Below are positions 33,315 through 45,619 of a stretch of DNA of 64,000 bases, piece after piece. Source of the stretch: Macrothele yani (lineage: Eukaryota; Arthropoda; Arachnida; Araneae; Macrothelidae); the NCBI GenBank assembly GCA_039090855.1, contig CM077027.1, positions 101,226,424 to 101,290,423 of the forward strand, written 5' to 3'. A program made the translations under genes and the position numbers. The notes below the pieces were generated by a model that ran no database searches, was not told where the DNA came from, and saw nothing but the letters and a program-made list of their open reading frames with translations. Numbering within the stretch: the first letter of the stretch is position 1; each line of letters begins with the position of its first letter.

Positions 33315-35661
33315 TACTCAATACTCATTACTTCAGATTTATAATTTTATCTTTTTTTACAAAAACTATTTTTAAGTATACATGATTTCCAAAGGAAGAC
33401 TTTTCTTCTTGAGACAAAAAACATGAATAACAAAATGCCTTTTACAAAACGCCTTTTAAGAAGATCAGTATAATTTACTTTCCTGTACTTTTGATAAGAT
33501 CAGTATAATGTACTTTCCTGTACAATAAAAGAAATACCAAAACAGAAGTTGTGATCTGATCAGCACAACTACATAGTAAGAAAATGAATGAACTAGAAAT
33601 TTGGTTTTGTAATATTGAGACAACTGTTCTTCACACAGAATTCAATACCCCCACCCCTCCCCTTTTTTTTTTAGAGAATAAATGTGTGATATTTAAGGAA
33701 ATGTGATAAGGCATAAAAAACTAGTGGTGGTAAAGGATAACCTAAGTGGCCAATATTTGTTAAGTTTGGGGCCATAACCAAAACTTCAACAAATTACGTA
33801 TTAAAACTTCCAACACTCATAGAATATTTGTGCATGCTTAATTCTTAAATTAACAAAAAAAAAAAAAATACAAAAAATCTCATTACATGATTTTTTTTAA
33901 ATAGTCAGCTATACAGGTATGAATTCAGATTTGATATTACCAGCTTTTTTTCATTTATGCAAAGTATCTCCCCCACCCTATCTTTCCTAAATTTAGTTTT
34001 CCTTTCTCACCAATACTAGGCATGTCTAAATCTGACACAATTCACATTTCCACAGTTACACCACTCTATGGCTCAATTATATCTCCTAAGTTTTGTCTTT
34101 ATTTTGCAGCAAGTTTTGAAAGTTTACCCTTGAAAAGCCAAAATATCTAATAAAAAACACCTCTTCCATATCCATAAATAGTCAACAGTAGAGACGGGTT
34201 GGAATAGTGGTATATGCACATAAAAAAACGTCCCATGGATGAGGAAATAACTGAATGTCACTCATTTTCAACAGCTTTGTCCCTCTATTTATATCACTTC
34301 CCTAATCTCAGATAATTTACCTGTTCTTTGCAGCCTGTGAAAAATGTGCCTACCAATAAAATTTCCATAATTTCACTAAATTCAATAAAAAATTTTTAAT
34401 CAGAAAAAACTAGTTTCAGATAGCCACCATCTGAGTGCAGAACACACCAAAAAAATTGCTAACTGTTAAAAAACAAACTACTTGCTCTTGTTTTACAGAA
34501 GCACGGAGCCAGGGAGACCTGGTCATTAGGGATTTCTACAATCCTATCTAGCTAAATGAATGTGTAGGCACGGTGACCACTGTGTAATGAATCACAACAC
34601 AGTATGTTTCCTTTAGACAGGTGAAAACCTAATTATTACTAGTAAAAAGGACAAACAATTGTTGCAAACCAAATTAAAAAAATTCAGCATGTATGGTGGT
34701 TAATCAAAATAAATGCTCTTAGATGCATTGCACCCAGAGTTTCACTGTCGCTAAGAGTAGGCAATCCCGAATGTGATTATAAAATTCGAGTTGGGAATGA
34801 ATTTATACTGGAAGAAATATATTAATCTCAAAACAAATTTTAAGCGGATTTAGTTATGAATGTTATGGTCTTTGTTGTACTAGGCTACAGTTAGCAAGTA
34901 CAGATATCCAGACCCAGAACAGATGAACTATTTGTGAACAAGTTACTTTCCTGAGGAAGAAAATTTCAATCTAGTTATTTACAATAAAGCTGGGCTGATA
35001 TTCAGCTGGTACATCTATTCCAGTTGCTATTAGTTAAATGCCTCAGTACTGGTTGCAAAATAGTACATATAATAATTACAATAAGCAGTACAATAAAAAA
35101 TTACATAAATTCTAATAAGATTTCACATGCTTGCTACCAAGTTGCAATGTCACTATTTGTGTACTGACTGTCAGCAGTGCTGCTGCATTACACATTCTAC
35201 AAGAGAATCATCACCAGGTTAAAATTGTCTTCAAACTGTGTAGACGTTTTCTGCTACTCTATTTTGTACTTCAGTTTCACTGTTTGTGCATTTTTAGTTC
35301 TTGGGGTGTTCTCCTGAAGTGGCTACTTTTACTATTTGCCATACTAATGCTTGCTCTCTTGTGGTGTCACGGCCGCTTGCACTTTTACTCTATAGTCGGT
35401 GCCTAAGGCATACCTAAGGCAGGGCAGTCCCTAGCGCAGCTCACAAGAGTGAAAAAATCACTGCTTACAATCTGATTAAAACTTTTGCACCAGTTTCTTG
35501 TACAGGTTTTTTACACCATACTGTCATTTGTCCATCTGCAGAATTTGTTCATAATATGTTTTGTGAGTTTTGGTAGGTTTGCCAGCTTACAATTTGCATT
35601 TCTTCCACAAAATATTTAGGGGTCTGTTAGGTGCTCACATTCAGAAATGAAGGCACAATTG
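33315..35661. other. Stretch without recognised genes
   Basis: AT-rich, with a short tandem duplication near 33460-33520 (units with GATCAGTATAATTTACTTTC). The open frame at 35131-35406 is hydrophobic but shows no known motif. Confidence 0.4.
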
Positions 35662-35663
35662 TA

Positions 35664-36874
35664 CACTGAAGAGCAATTGAATTAGAGATACCTGTCTAGT
35701 AACGTGTATCACCACTTTTCGCCCTGGTGATGGCGGCGATTTGTCTTGGCATGGACTCGACAAGACACTGGAAGCGTTGGGAAGCCATGGATCCACGACC
35801 CCTGAACAAGCTCCCACAGTTCACGAAGATTTGATGGAGGGGGTCAGAGCCTCGAACATCTCTCTCGATGGCATCCCAGATGTGCTCGATGGGATTGAGG
35901 TCAGGTGACCTAGCTGGCCAAGGAAGCGAGGTCACGTAGGTGGAGTGTTCATCCAACCATTCCCATACAATTCGGGAGTGATGACACGGTGCATTGTCTT
36001 GTTGCAGGATGAGGTCCCCAGTGGGATGTTGAAGACGCACAAACGACAGCAAATGGTTGTACAGGATGTCCCGGTAACGTTGACCTGTGAGGGACGATGT
36101 CACACGTACCAGGGGTCCCATTTTAGTCCACGTAAACAGTCCCCAGACGAGAATGCCACCCCCACCAGCTTGAAAGTACCCTGCTGGCAAGAAGGATCCA
36201 TCGCTTCATGTGGTTTGCGCCGTACTCATATCCTGCCATCCGCATGTACCAACGTGAACTTGACTCATCAGTCCAGGCAACATTTTTCCACATGTCTAGA
36301 GTCCAGTGGCGATGTTCCCGCACCCAGGCTAATCTTTGCACCCTGTGATGTGCGGTCAGCAGCGATACCCTCGTGGGACGATAGCTTCTGTACCCCATAG
36401 CGAGGAGATGGTTCTGGATGCTGTGGCTGTTTACACGTTTTTGTGCACCAGCGTTGAATTGCCGAGTGATTTCTTGCTCTGTGGCCCATCTATCCGCTGT
36501 TACAATGCGAGCTAGCCAACGACGACCCCGCTCATCCACACGCTGTTGTCCACGGCAGTTGGCCCTTGCAGAGATGATTTTTTCCGATTCAATGTACTCA
36601 CGGTGCACCCGTGACACAGTGGCTCGTGAAAATCCCAGTGCCTGCACGACTTCGGAGATGGAGTGACCCATTTGCCGGGCCCTGACAATTTGCCCACAAT
36701 CAAATGCGTTTAGATCTTTCATCTTACCCATACTGCGTCCGACTCTTACTGATTCCCGTCGCATCACTCCTTATATTGTCAGATCGCTGCATACATCATG
36801 CCGTTTCCGTTTACAAAGCCGCCCACAGCGCCTCATTTGCATAATGCCGTCTCCAATTCAATTGCACTTCAGTG
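35664..36874 (-). mobile_element. Tc1-like transposon with DD36E spacing, TA target duplication
   Basis: A 1211-bp element with terminal inverted repeats starting CACTGAAG, then AGCAATTGAATT (left) or TGCAATTGAATT (right, read inwards). TA dinucleotides flank both sides (35662-35663 and 36875-36876). It encodes one transposase on the minus strand with a single frameshift. Confidence 0.92.
35696..36731 (-). pseudogene. Tc1-like (DD36E) transposase, one frameshift
   Basis: The N-terminal half is open from Met 36731 (MGKMKDLNAFDCGQIVRARQ), with a clear helix-turn-helix (SISEVVQALGFSRATVSRVH). Its first catalytic Asp is in AWTDESSSRW. Near 36185 the frame shifts. The second half continues as FQAGGGGILVWGLFTW, LILQQDNAPCHHSRIV and PDLNPIEHIWDAIERD, ending at 35696 with the family's SGDTRY C-terminus. 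I count 36 residues between the second Asp and the Glu, unlike DD34E of typical Tc1 and like the DD36E group described in animals. Apart from the frameshift it is well preserved, so the copy is fairly young. Confidence 0.9.
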
Positions 36875-36962
36875 TATGTATGCTTCAAGATAAGGATAAC
36901 GTTTGCATTGTTTAAAATTCTCTCCGAGGGGTATTTAATCATTGCCGAGACTGTGGCCTGGA

Positions 36963-37175
36963 TGTTTTTTGTTGTTGTTGTTGAGGGTAGGGGGCTTAAC
37001 AACGGGTATAAGTAGTTGAACGTCCCCCAATTTGGGGCAGTTTGTTCCAGGGAAGGGAGAGAGAGCCAGCACCATAACACGAACACTTCACTCCTACCCC
37101 ATCCAGGACTAGAACCTCGGCTCCACAAAATGAATGGTAAGAAGACAGTAGTACTAAGACCTCTGGGCCACTGGT
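36963..37175 (-). mobile_element. tRNA-derived SINE, family A
   Basis: On the minus strand it starts GTGGCCCAGAGGTCTTAG, with a B-box-like GAGGTTCTAGTCC. It continues with TGCTGGCTCTCTCTCCCTTC and ends with a GTT-rich simple tail (GTTGTTGTTGTTG at its left edge). It matches the copies at 15556-15776 and 57650-57860. Confidence 0.75.
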
Positions 37176-38755
37176 GAGGCAGAGCTACAATAAGTCCACA
37201 GAAAGATGGGGATGAAGTATTTGTTTGGTTTGTTCCAGGGGCAGAAATGCCTAGTTACGTCTCTGGCAGGCGCCACGCTTAGCTGATGGGTTGGAATCGT
37301 TGTGTATTGCAGATTTGTGCGTAGCTTTTCTGGGACCTTAACAGCTTTTTCCAAAAATCTCATTTCCTGGTTCTAAACTAGTCATTTCAAAGAAATTGTT
37401 TTGCTCTTGTGCTGCTTAACTTCATATTGGTTTATCCTTTGCCGAAGAAAGTATATTGGTGTTTGTGTAGTGAAGAGTGCTTTCTAGAGAGAGCCCATCA
37501 GTGCATTACGAAGGGCATTGATGGTTTTGCTTTGTGCCTCATCTAATTGTTATAATTTTGTCAATTCTGACATGGAAGCCCATACCCAGATCATTGTGTA
37601 CATTAAATAATCTATTACTGCAATGGAGTGGTGCAGGAAGAAAATATGTCCTACAGATCAAATGAATACTTGTTCCCTCATCAAAGTCACCTTCACAACA
37701 ACTGTGTGTTTAACAAAATCTTGAAAAGACAACTGATTTGCATAATTTTGCTACACAATTGTGGCCTGTCTCCTTTTGCTTCAGCCTTGGAGGAAGGCAC
37801 TTCAACATCAGAAGATGGAGGTATGGCTTCAGCTGCATCGTGAATCATGGTACGCAATGGGATCACTTCCCAAACTTTCTAACTCTTCTGTAACTGTAAA
37901 TAGCATGTGTGACTTTTTTTTTTTTTACAGTAGCTTGATATTTATAAATCAGTGGCTTCATATTTATAAACTTGAACATTTAATAACATATGAAGACAAG
38001 AATGTCCAGAATGAAGAGAAGATTTGGAAAACAGTTTTTTTATGTTCTTTTTAAATATCATGAACACGAATTTTTTTCAATCTGCTGGAGAACAAAGAAA
38101 AAATATTGTTAATAATGAACAGCAGCCAGAAACAGTTTGATATTGTGCAAGAATCACAATGAATAATTTGAATTTCTGGAATGAGAAACAACTGAATTTC
38201 ACAACAAAAATGTGATTAGCTTTTTCTAGCAACATAAATGTTGGGAGTAAGTGGTGCTCAAAAATTGTACCTTTACATGCTGCAAGTGGTAAACATTTAC
38301 ATATTTCATTAGAATAGCCATCATGTTTTGTTAATGATCATGGTTCAAATAAAGAAAATTTGAAATCAACAAGAGAAAATTTAAAACACCAGGAATCATT
38401 TTCACATAACACAGGCTGGATTTCCCTAGTGTTATGCAAGTTCTCCCACAGCATTTGCCAGCAGATTTGTTTATGTTTTAAAACGCTGTTGTCAGTGTGT
38501 CGCTACGCACGAGTTTTCTGAACTATCAGTTACATCCGCAGCTGTTAACATTCAACTATTTAGAGAAGACGCAGCTTAACTGACAAGTATAATTATTCTG
38601 CTCTCCAGATACCACAAAGAATTGCCACTCTTTCCATCAGGCAATAGAGTATGTGCATCACAGAAGGAGACATTGGTTTCACACAAAAGATGAAAATTAC
38701 AACTTCCGAGATTTTCCACATTCCATTCTACGTATTGTACTTGTGTGCACTGAAA
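37176..38755. other. Stretch without recognised genes
   Basis: AT-rich sequence with short open frames only (for example 37628-37843 and 38651-38953). I see no conserved motif. Confidence 0.4.
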
Positions 38756-38757
38756 TA

Positions 38758-39965
38758 CACTATCTACCAACAAGTAAGTAATTGGACACCCCTGCAATCG
38801 ATCCTGATACACGTCACGGCCGCCGTCGTTAAATATTGTGTGGGAAACAACAACGCAACCAGTCGCATGCAAAATGCCACGCAGTTTGGAGCTCTCCGAT
38901 TTCGAGAAAGGTTAAATCGTCGGGTATCACAGAAATGGCCGATTCATACGTGACATATCCAGTGAGTTGAAGTACCTAAAATCGACAGTGGCCTACGTGA
39001 TTGGCAAGTGGAAGATGAGAAGTGACTGTCAGAATGTGCCATGACCCGGCAGACCCACAAAACTGGGAGTTAGAGACCGACGGGTGCTGGCCAGAGAAAT
39101 TCGGAAGAACTGCACCAAATCGATGGGCCACGTCCGCGAGGAGTTTCAACAGGCATCCGGGAGTGTTCTTTTGATGAATACCGTTTGTAACGAAGCCTAT
39201 CTGCTCGGTTATCATGGACGCGCTGCCGCCCACAAGACCTTGATCACCAAGTCTAATAGTGCTACTTGGCTAACGTGGTGCAAAGAACGTCGACAGTGGA
39301 CCGTTGAACAGTGGAAACAGGTTCTCTGGAGCGACGAATCAAGGTTCACCCTCTACCGTTCGGATGGCAGGGTCTGGGTTTGGCGTCTGCCTGCAGAACG
39401 CCTCCTGCCCGAATGTATTGTGCCAACTGTGAAGTTCGGCGGCGGTGGAATCATGCTATGGGGGTGTTTCTCCTGGTATGGCATGGGACTCTTGGTCGCA
39501 ATTCCTGGTAGACTCAACGCCGAGACCTACTGCCCCATTTTGGATGGCCATGCGCTTCCTACGTTGTGGCAGTTTTATGGGGTGGACCCATGTTACTTTC
39601 AGGATGACAATGCCACCTGTCATGTTACGAAGTCCACCATGGCTTGGTATGGTGACAATGGGGTTAATTGAATGGACTGGCCTGCGCAGAGCCCAGACCT
39701 TAACCCCATCGAGCACATCTGAGACGAGTTGGAGCGTCGACTTAAGGGGTGCCCCCACTGCCCGAAATCGGTGAAGGAACTGACCTGTCTTCTCCAAGCC
39801 GAGTAGAAGAAAATACTGCTAGCCGTCGTACGCCTGGTTGAGAGTATGCCCCGGAGGGTCGCAGCTGTAATCGCCGCTCGTGGAGGGTCCACCAACTATT
39901 GAAGGTGAATAAACTTAGTTTTCCTTTGCTAGCACAGGTGTCCAATTACTTGTTGGTAGATAGTG
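38758..39965 (+). mobile_element. Tc1-like transposon, TA target duplication
   Basis: The terminal inverted repeats are CACTATCTACCAACAAGTAA plus ATTGGACACC, with a 4-bp extra repeat (GTAA) in the left copy. TA flanks both ends (38756-38757 and 39966-39967). The element is 1208 bp long and has one decayed transposase gene. A small hAT element starts 9 bp beyond its right end. Confidence 0.93.
38874..39902 (+). pseudogene. Tc1-like (DD34E) transposase, several stops
   Basis: The start MPRSLELSDFEKG is followed at once by TAA (a Glu codon in the family), then IVGYHRNGRFIRDISSELKY. A frameshift occurs around 39045. From about 39084 the frame is good: [15 protein letters not shown] carries the first Asp, [18 protein letters not shown] follows, then [14 protein letters not shown] with the second Asp. 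TGA codons at about 39669 and 39719 and a TAG near 39806 break the C-terminal part (PAQSPDLNPIEHI, RLVESMPRRVAAVIAARGGP). The Asp-Glu spacing is 34 across the first of these stops. The gene spans 343 codons, normal for Tc1. Confidence 0.9.
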
Positions 39966-39973
39966 TATATATA

Positions 39974-40144
39974 CAGTGGTAGTGCTGGCTATCGCATTCT
40001 TCGCAAGTTGCGAAAAAGGAATCGTTTTGGAGATGGAAAAAGTTTTGGCGATTTTTTTTGTACTGTTATAATACTTTTGCAAAAAAAAAATTGAATTTGG
40101 CAAATAAGTTAGCAAAAACTTTTAAAAAGCTAGCACAACATCTG
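39974..40144. mobile_element. Miniature hAT element (171 bp)
   Basis: The left end CAGTGGTAGTGCTGGCT and the right end read inwards, CAGATGTTGTGCTAGCT, match at 13 of 17 positions. The flanks TATATATA (39966-39973) and TATATACA (40145-40152) fit an 8-bp duplication. A longer relative lies at 59883-60304; both contain AAATTGAATTTG and CGCATTCTTCGCAA-like sequence. The insertion used the TA-rich junction at the right end of the neighbouring Tc1 element. Confidence 0.75.
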
Positions 40145-40152
40145 TATATACA

Positions 40153-41509
40153 TGCATTCTTAAAAATAGCAGACCCTCTTTTGCATTTTATTGTGGACAT
40201 GTACTGGAACAGACAGAGCCACAATCTCAAACGCAAACAAACCCTCTGGCAACTGCAGCAGAAGGATTCACGTAACAATTTGAAAGTACAGTTAAACTCC
40301 AATTATCCGAATTAACTCGGACCAAACTCATCCGGATAATTGGGTTGTCTTTTTTCTGTAAGCCAAATATGCATTAACTGAAGTGAGGGAATTTAATTTT
40401 TTCATTTATTGTATTTTATAATGACAAATGTTATACAGTTTAATAAATAAATTGCAGATTTTTATTTAAGTAAAAATACAGTAATACAAAACTAACTTAT
40501 CAAAAAAATTAATAAAATTATGTACATACATATTTTTAATTTACTATAAACAAAACAATCTTTACAATTAAATTTTTAACCAAACATTTTTTTACTGATG
40601 TAAACTAACAAAATTAACAGAAGTTAATACAGTACAAGTGCTAGAATTAGAAATAAATCTTTTACTGGCCTAGATGACCACTGGAATTTGCAAACCACTG
40701 GTTCGTAAACCCCCTCCCTACCCCCCCCCCCCAAAAAAAAAAAACCTTAGACATTTACAATATATGCAGAAACTAATGTATCATTTCAATGAAATTATCA
40801 CCCGTATTTGTTTTTAAAACATCTAATTTGAAAGTGCAACTTACAGAACAAATAATGTTTCCAGAATAAGATTCCGATAGATTGGTGATATAGCACAGTA
40901 AGAGTGCATTCTTAATCTGTTTTTAAGTAAGAAGGGAACGAGAAGATTTTAAGAGTACAAAAAATCACAACCTTTTTTATGTTTTATTGTTTAGTGTTTA
41001 GCTTCTGTTTCCTTATTTTAGTCTTACTGCTCATCCCTCCACTTTCCTATGAAGTTAGTTTGAATCCCCCCTGAACACAGTCGCATTTAAATTGGTCTTT
41101 TATAAAAAAATTACATTCACGCATCCAAATGACGTCCTCCGTTAGCGTTTTCTTGGAGCAGAAACAAAGTCTGGTGATAGTATCTGCTACATTCACTGGG
41201 GTGGGTGAATCCAAAGAACAGCAGAATATTTAGTGTGCTTAATTCTGCTCATTGTGAATGGTGGGGATGGAGGTAATCAAAAGTGGCTGTTGCCATTACA
41301 AGAAAAGGATTGGCAAACTGCTTTTCTGTCAATTTTGTCCATCACACTGAAAGAATAGTGTAGGAATTGATGCAGCCTGCAGGTCATCAAAACTTCCACT
41401 AGTTTAGGTAACTTTTAGAATATAAATATTTTGAACACTACACATCAATTCTTGCAAATTTCCACACCATTATCAAACTTAAATGCTAACATTTATGGGG
41501 TAAATTAAC
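40153..41509. other. Stretch without recognised genes
   Basis: At 40287-40345, CAGTTAAACTCCAATTATCC and a nearby CATCCGGATAATTGGG resemble the ends of pogo/Tigger-like DNA transposons, but no partner end was found. The rest is AT-rich and plain, with a C-run at about 40722-40731. Confidence 0.4.
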
Positions 41510-41945
41510 AACACAGGATAGAGAGAACTTCACGGGAGGGAAAAAAATGACAATTATGTGAGAAATCTTCACTCCAGCTAACTTTTGCGTTTGAAAGTTT
41601 CAAAAGACAGAATTCCATCCTCAAACAGAAAACGAATCCCCCGCTACCAATTCCCCAAAAAATGTCTGTTCAATCGTGCATTGATCTCCAGAACACCAAG
41701 GATGACAACGGAATTCTTTAAATCAAAGGAAAAATCTCATGCCTAAAGATAAAAGAAACCTTCATGCTTTCTTAATTTCCGTTTTCGGCAATCGTTGACT
41801 ACGGTTTCATGCTTAAATTTATGTAATAAAATTATATTTAATAACAATACTGGATAGAGGCAACATTACGAGAAAAAAATAGGAATTACGATTACAGGAA
41901 AAATCTTCGTTTAACCCATTTTTGAAAGTTTTGGAAGACCCCTCC
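41510..41945. repeat. Two further units of the 29.2-kb dispersed repeat
   Basis: GACAATTATGTGAGAAATCT with CACTCCAGC at 41550-41578, and AATTATATTTAATAACAATA with GAAAAATCTTCG at 41826-41912, match the units at 29150-29440. Confidence 0.55.
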
Positions 41946-42336
41946 ACCCCCATTAATCCCCCCAAAATTTCTTTTCATTTTTGCATCGATATCATAAATG
42001 ACTCAAATGACAAAAAAAAAGTGGAATTCCGCAAATCTGTGGAACAATCTGGTGTATGGGTTACCCAACAAATTTCACTTAAATCCAAAGCAAACTTACT
42101 GACTTATGTACAAAAAAATTTACCAACATTTAGAAACACCACCATTTTATGGACATCATGTTTCACAGAAACTGAAAACCAGTCTTTAGAGCATTACAAA
42201 AGCAGATATTTTTAACGAAATTGCAACTGCGTTTGATTATAACTATTATTACTGCAAATTGCAACTGCTTTTTATTTTAAAAAAAGTCAAATTTCAAAAG
42301 TGATAACTTTTTCCAACGTAAACTGGTGTTAACTTC
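41946..42336. other. Stretch without recognised genes
   Basis: The open frame at 41922-42215 shows no known motif. Nothing else is seen. Confidence 0.4.
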
Positions 42337-43099
42337 TGTGATGAGCACTCAATTAACACTTACAGCATAGTAAATCTGTCTATTCACTGATGTAAATACG
42401 CATAAAGTTTCACACTCCACTGGGAGGCTTTTTCACGGCAATGGTAGATATAAAAATGTAGGGAATTCAAACACTAAGAAACAAAGATGATTTTTTTAAA
42501 AATAATGCAGGACATCACGAGTAGTATTACGTGAATTTTTATCACGCAATTATACAATGTGCAGCAATGTGTGTCTATCTTTCAATAACGCATGCCAAGC
42601 CATTGGTAGTTTGATAGACCACATCACTGCATGCTAGTTAGCTGGAGAGGATTTTGACTGTTTCCCTGATGGCAGTTTCTTTGAAGTTCGTGTAAGGGGA
42701 AACTCTTCTAATGTTATTCCATGTACGAATGGCTGAGCAATGCATGACATCTCTGATGAGGGCTATATTCTGCATCTCTGGCTTTACACTTTGCAAGTGT
42801 TCCTTACACATTTAGTTTCTAAGGATTGCTTTTTCATTCCAATATATATCTTTTATGTGTTGCTATAGAGAAAATACATAGACAAAATACATAGAACTGT
42901 AAGAAATCATATGTCTATGATAATAAAATCAACCAGTAAGACGATGAGATTTGTGGAAACCCTCGTTGTGGGGTGGCAGCCATACCAAGCCTATTCGGGA
43001 GTATTTTTGTAAAGAGCCCATGTTTCAAATGAGAACCGACAACATGCTAGCAAAATATCACTTTGATAAAGTATTCAGTGTGAACTTTCCTAGTCGCAG

Positions 43100-43965
43100 T
43101 GAATGGGGAAACATCCTTTGTCCCTGGGTGCGGCAGTGAAACTGTTTGGTTCACTAACTGCTCTAGGACAAATGTAGGAGTTGGAGCAGGGGAGTATTGC
43201 CTATCCAGAGGTTATGGTTTATACCAAAGCCTTTGAAGGCATGCTACCGTGTTCCAAGCTGAGGTGTATGATATCTTGGCATGTGTCTCAGAATGTCTGA
43301 TCAAAGGGTACCATAATGTGCGTATCCAGATTTGTTTAGACAGTTAGGCGGCTTTACTGGCACTTCATCAGTGCCGCATTTCATCCAAAATTGTTTGGAA
43401 CTGCCTCCAGACCCTAACTGAACTGGCAGGCTGGGTCATAAGGGTTTTGTAGGCAACGAGAAAGCTGACCTACTTACGAAAGAGGGGGTAGAACAGGCTT
43501 TTTATGGTCTAGAGCCTGCATTAAGGCTCCCCTCTGGTGTGGCTAGAGGACTAATTAAAAAAGCTGGTGAGGATTAAGCAACTTGACCTCTGGCATGTTA
43601 CCAAGGGAAAGAGGTAGGCAAAGGAACTTAATCAAGGACCCTTGCCTCAGAGCTAAAAAGCTCCTTAAAACTACCAAAAAAGGATATTGGACTGATTGTT
43701 GGTCTACTTACAGGACACTGTCGTCTTAATAGGCACCTTAATTTGATTGGAGTGAAAGAGGATCCACTCTGCAGAGGATGTCATCTACAAGAAACTTCCT
43801 TGCATTTTCTTTGTGACTGACTTTTTTACAGCACTTCGGCTCAAACACTTTGGTACTCGTAACTTAAGACCAAGTGATCTCTCTTTAGTACCAGTCAGGA
43901 GCATTCTTGCTTTTGCTCATGCATCTGGTCTTTTTGAGATTAGGGCTGGGGATGCACAATAGACC
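43100..43965 (+). pseudogene. LINE ORF2 3' part with RNase H-like segment
   Basis: The plus strand, across several frame breaks, reads LGHKGFVGNEKADLLTKEG, the typical end of an RNase H domain in I/Jockey-type LINEs. It is followed at 43680-43920 by KKDIGLIVGLLTGHCRLNRH, LNLIGVKEDPLCRGCH (a cysteine-rich knuckle) and FGTRNLRPSDLSLVPVRSIL. The reverse-transcriptase domain was not found, so the copy is 5'-truncated and dead. Confidence 0.75.
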
Positions 43966-44189
43966 CTAAGCCGTGGTGCTGTGCCATTGTAACCTCCACC
44001 CCCACAGTTACAATTACAATACAATGAGATACTTGCCATATATGCCCCAGGCTTTACATATTGGTTAAAAAATTTATTACGTAGATACAACATCAATAGC
44101 AATGAAGTCAATAACTCCATTATCACATAAATATCAAACTGCAAGGAGAGACAGTGTGAGAAAGAAAAGGCGAGTGTGTAAACGATACC

Positions 44190-44480
44190 ACTGGTGTATC
44201 TTAACAGAAAAAAGATATATATTGGAATGACAAAGCAATCCTTAGAAACTAGATGTAAAGAACATGTGTGAAGTGTCAACCAAGAGATACAGAATACAGC
44301 CCTCACCAGAGAAGTCGTGCATTGCTCGGCCGTTTCTACAATAACAGAAGAGATGCCCGCTTAAATGAACTTCAAAGAGACTGCCATCAGGGAAACAGTC
44401 GAACTAGCATGCAATAATGTGGTCCCTACCGAACTACGAGTGGTTTGGCATGCGTTATTGAAGGATGGATACACATCACA
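44190..44480 (+). pseudogene. Penelope-like GIY-YIG endonuclease C-terminus
   Basis: The plus strand reads RYIYIGMTKQSLETRCKEHV, then a stop, then blocks with NFKETAIRETVELACNNVVP. This is the YIG strand, a helix and the region of the catalytic Glu (AIRETVEL). The inverted copy is at 42600-42858 on the minus strand. Confidence 0.62.
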
Positions 44481-44715
44481 GCACGTTGTATAATTACATG
44501 ATAAAAATTCACGTAATACTACTGGTGATGTCGGCCGCATTATTTTAAAAAAAATCATCTGTTTCTTGTGTTCTAATTCCCTGCATTTTTTATGTCTACC
44601 ATTACCTTGAAAAAGCCTCCCAGTGGCGTGTGAAAGCTTGGCGAAACTTTATGCATATTTACACCAGTGAATAAATGCATTTACTATGCTATAAGTGTTT
44701 CTTGAGTGTGCACAG

Positions 44716-45611
44716 TCTGGTGTACTTTGAAATTTACATTTCTGTGGCGGGCATGTCGCAGACTGCTTAACATTTTTATTATGAATCTACCTCCATATTA
44801 ATGATACGTGTATAAGGCATCAGACAATGTATGCAAATAGAGTGTAGACTATATATTATATGGCTATATACTACAAACTTCTGATGTAATAGTTTCAATA
44901 TATATTTAGATATAAATTATATTTATAAGCCTAGCAGACAACATAACATTGTGTTATTACATTACAAATGCTTTAAACTCAAAGGTCATCCCATTTTTTT
45001 CAAATATGAAATACTCGTCTTCATTTCTTCAATACCATGAATAGGATTAAGATTTGAAATTTGTACATACCCACCCTTCTCAAATCCAGATATTAAGGGT
45101 ACAACTAATGGCTACATCACAAATTCTTTTTACAATTTGTTTTTGGAAAACCAGCACTAGCTATATGCACACACAAGCGGAAGAGCTCCTTCCTTTTAGT
45201 TGTTTAGATGTTTTTAGCATGTTTAAACAGTTTAATACAATGATCAAATAAGAAAATGTTCTACAGTAGATCACCAAATATCTTGTTTAAGATGAAACAA
45301 TTTGTTTCCATTACTTTAAATATCACACACTAGGCTTTGCTCCTTACTTTTTCTTGTAACGTTCTACTTTTAAGCTCTTCTTTTGTAGAGCTTGCAAACA
45401 CCTAGGTTCATTTTCTGCTGCAATGTAGGAACTAGTTTCTCCACACATCATTTGCCAAATTCTTTAAATTATACTTATTGCGAGAGGAATGCTGTAGAAC
45501 ATATGGAGCTGCTGACAAAATTCCAGGAAGGGGCATAAAACACACAAAGGTTGGGCATCTTTCGTAGCACACTTGCCGAGAAGCAACGACCTTTACACAT
45601 TACTATGCCTA
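44716..45611. other. Stretch without recognised genes
   Basis: AT-rich sequence, nothing firm. Confidence 0.4.
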
Positions 45612-45619
45612 GCTGAATT

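Larger units (their letters stand above)
42337..44715. mobile_element. Second Penelope-like inverted pair enclosing a LINE fragment
   Basis: The left arm (about 42337-42858) is the reverse complement of the right arm (about 44205-44715). Shared blocks include GATATATATTGGAATGA, GAAACTGCCATCAGGGAAAC and GCCTCCCAGTGG. Each encodes a decayed GIY-YIG endonuclease end. About 1.35 kb separates the arms, mostly a LINE 3' fragment in the plus orientation. The family differs from the pair at 25.4-26.7 kb. Confidence 0.72.

Noticed and set aside
40287..40345. pogo/Tigger-like terminal repeat
   Set aside because: The ATTATCCGAA-like phrase is suggestive, but no matching opposite end or TA-flanked boundary was found, so no element is called.
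44600..44660. Hammerhead ribozyme in the second Penelope pair
   Set aside because: A TGAAAAAGCC...GAAAC pattern is present, but the CTGATGA core is not, so I do not propose a ribozyme there.
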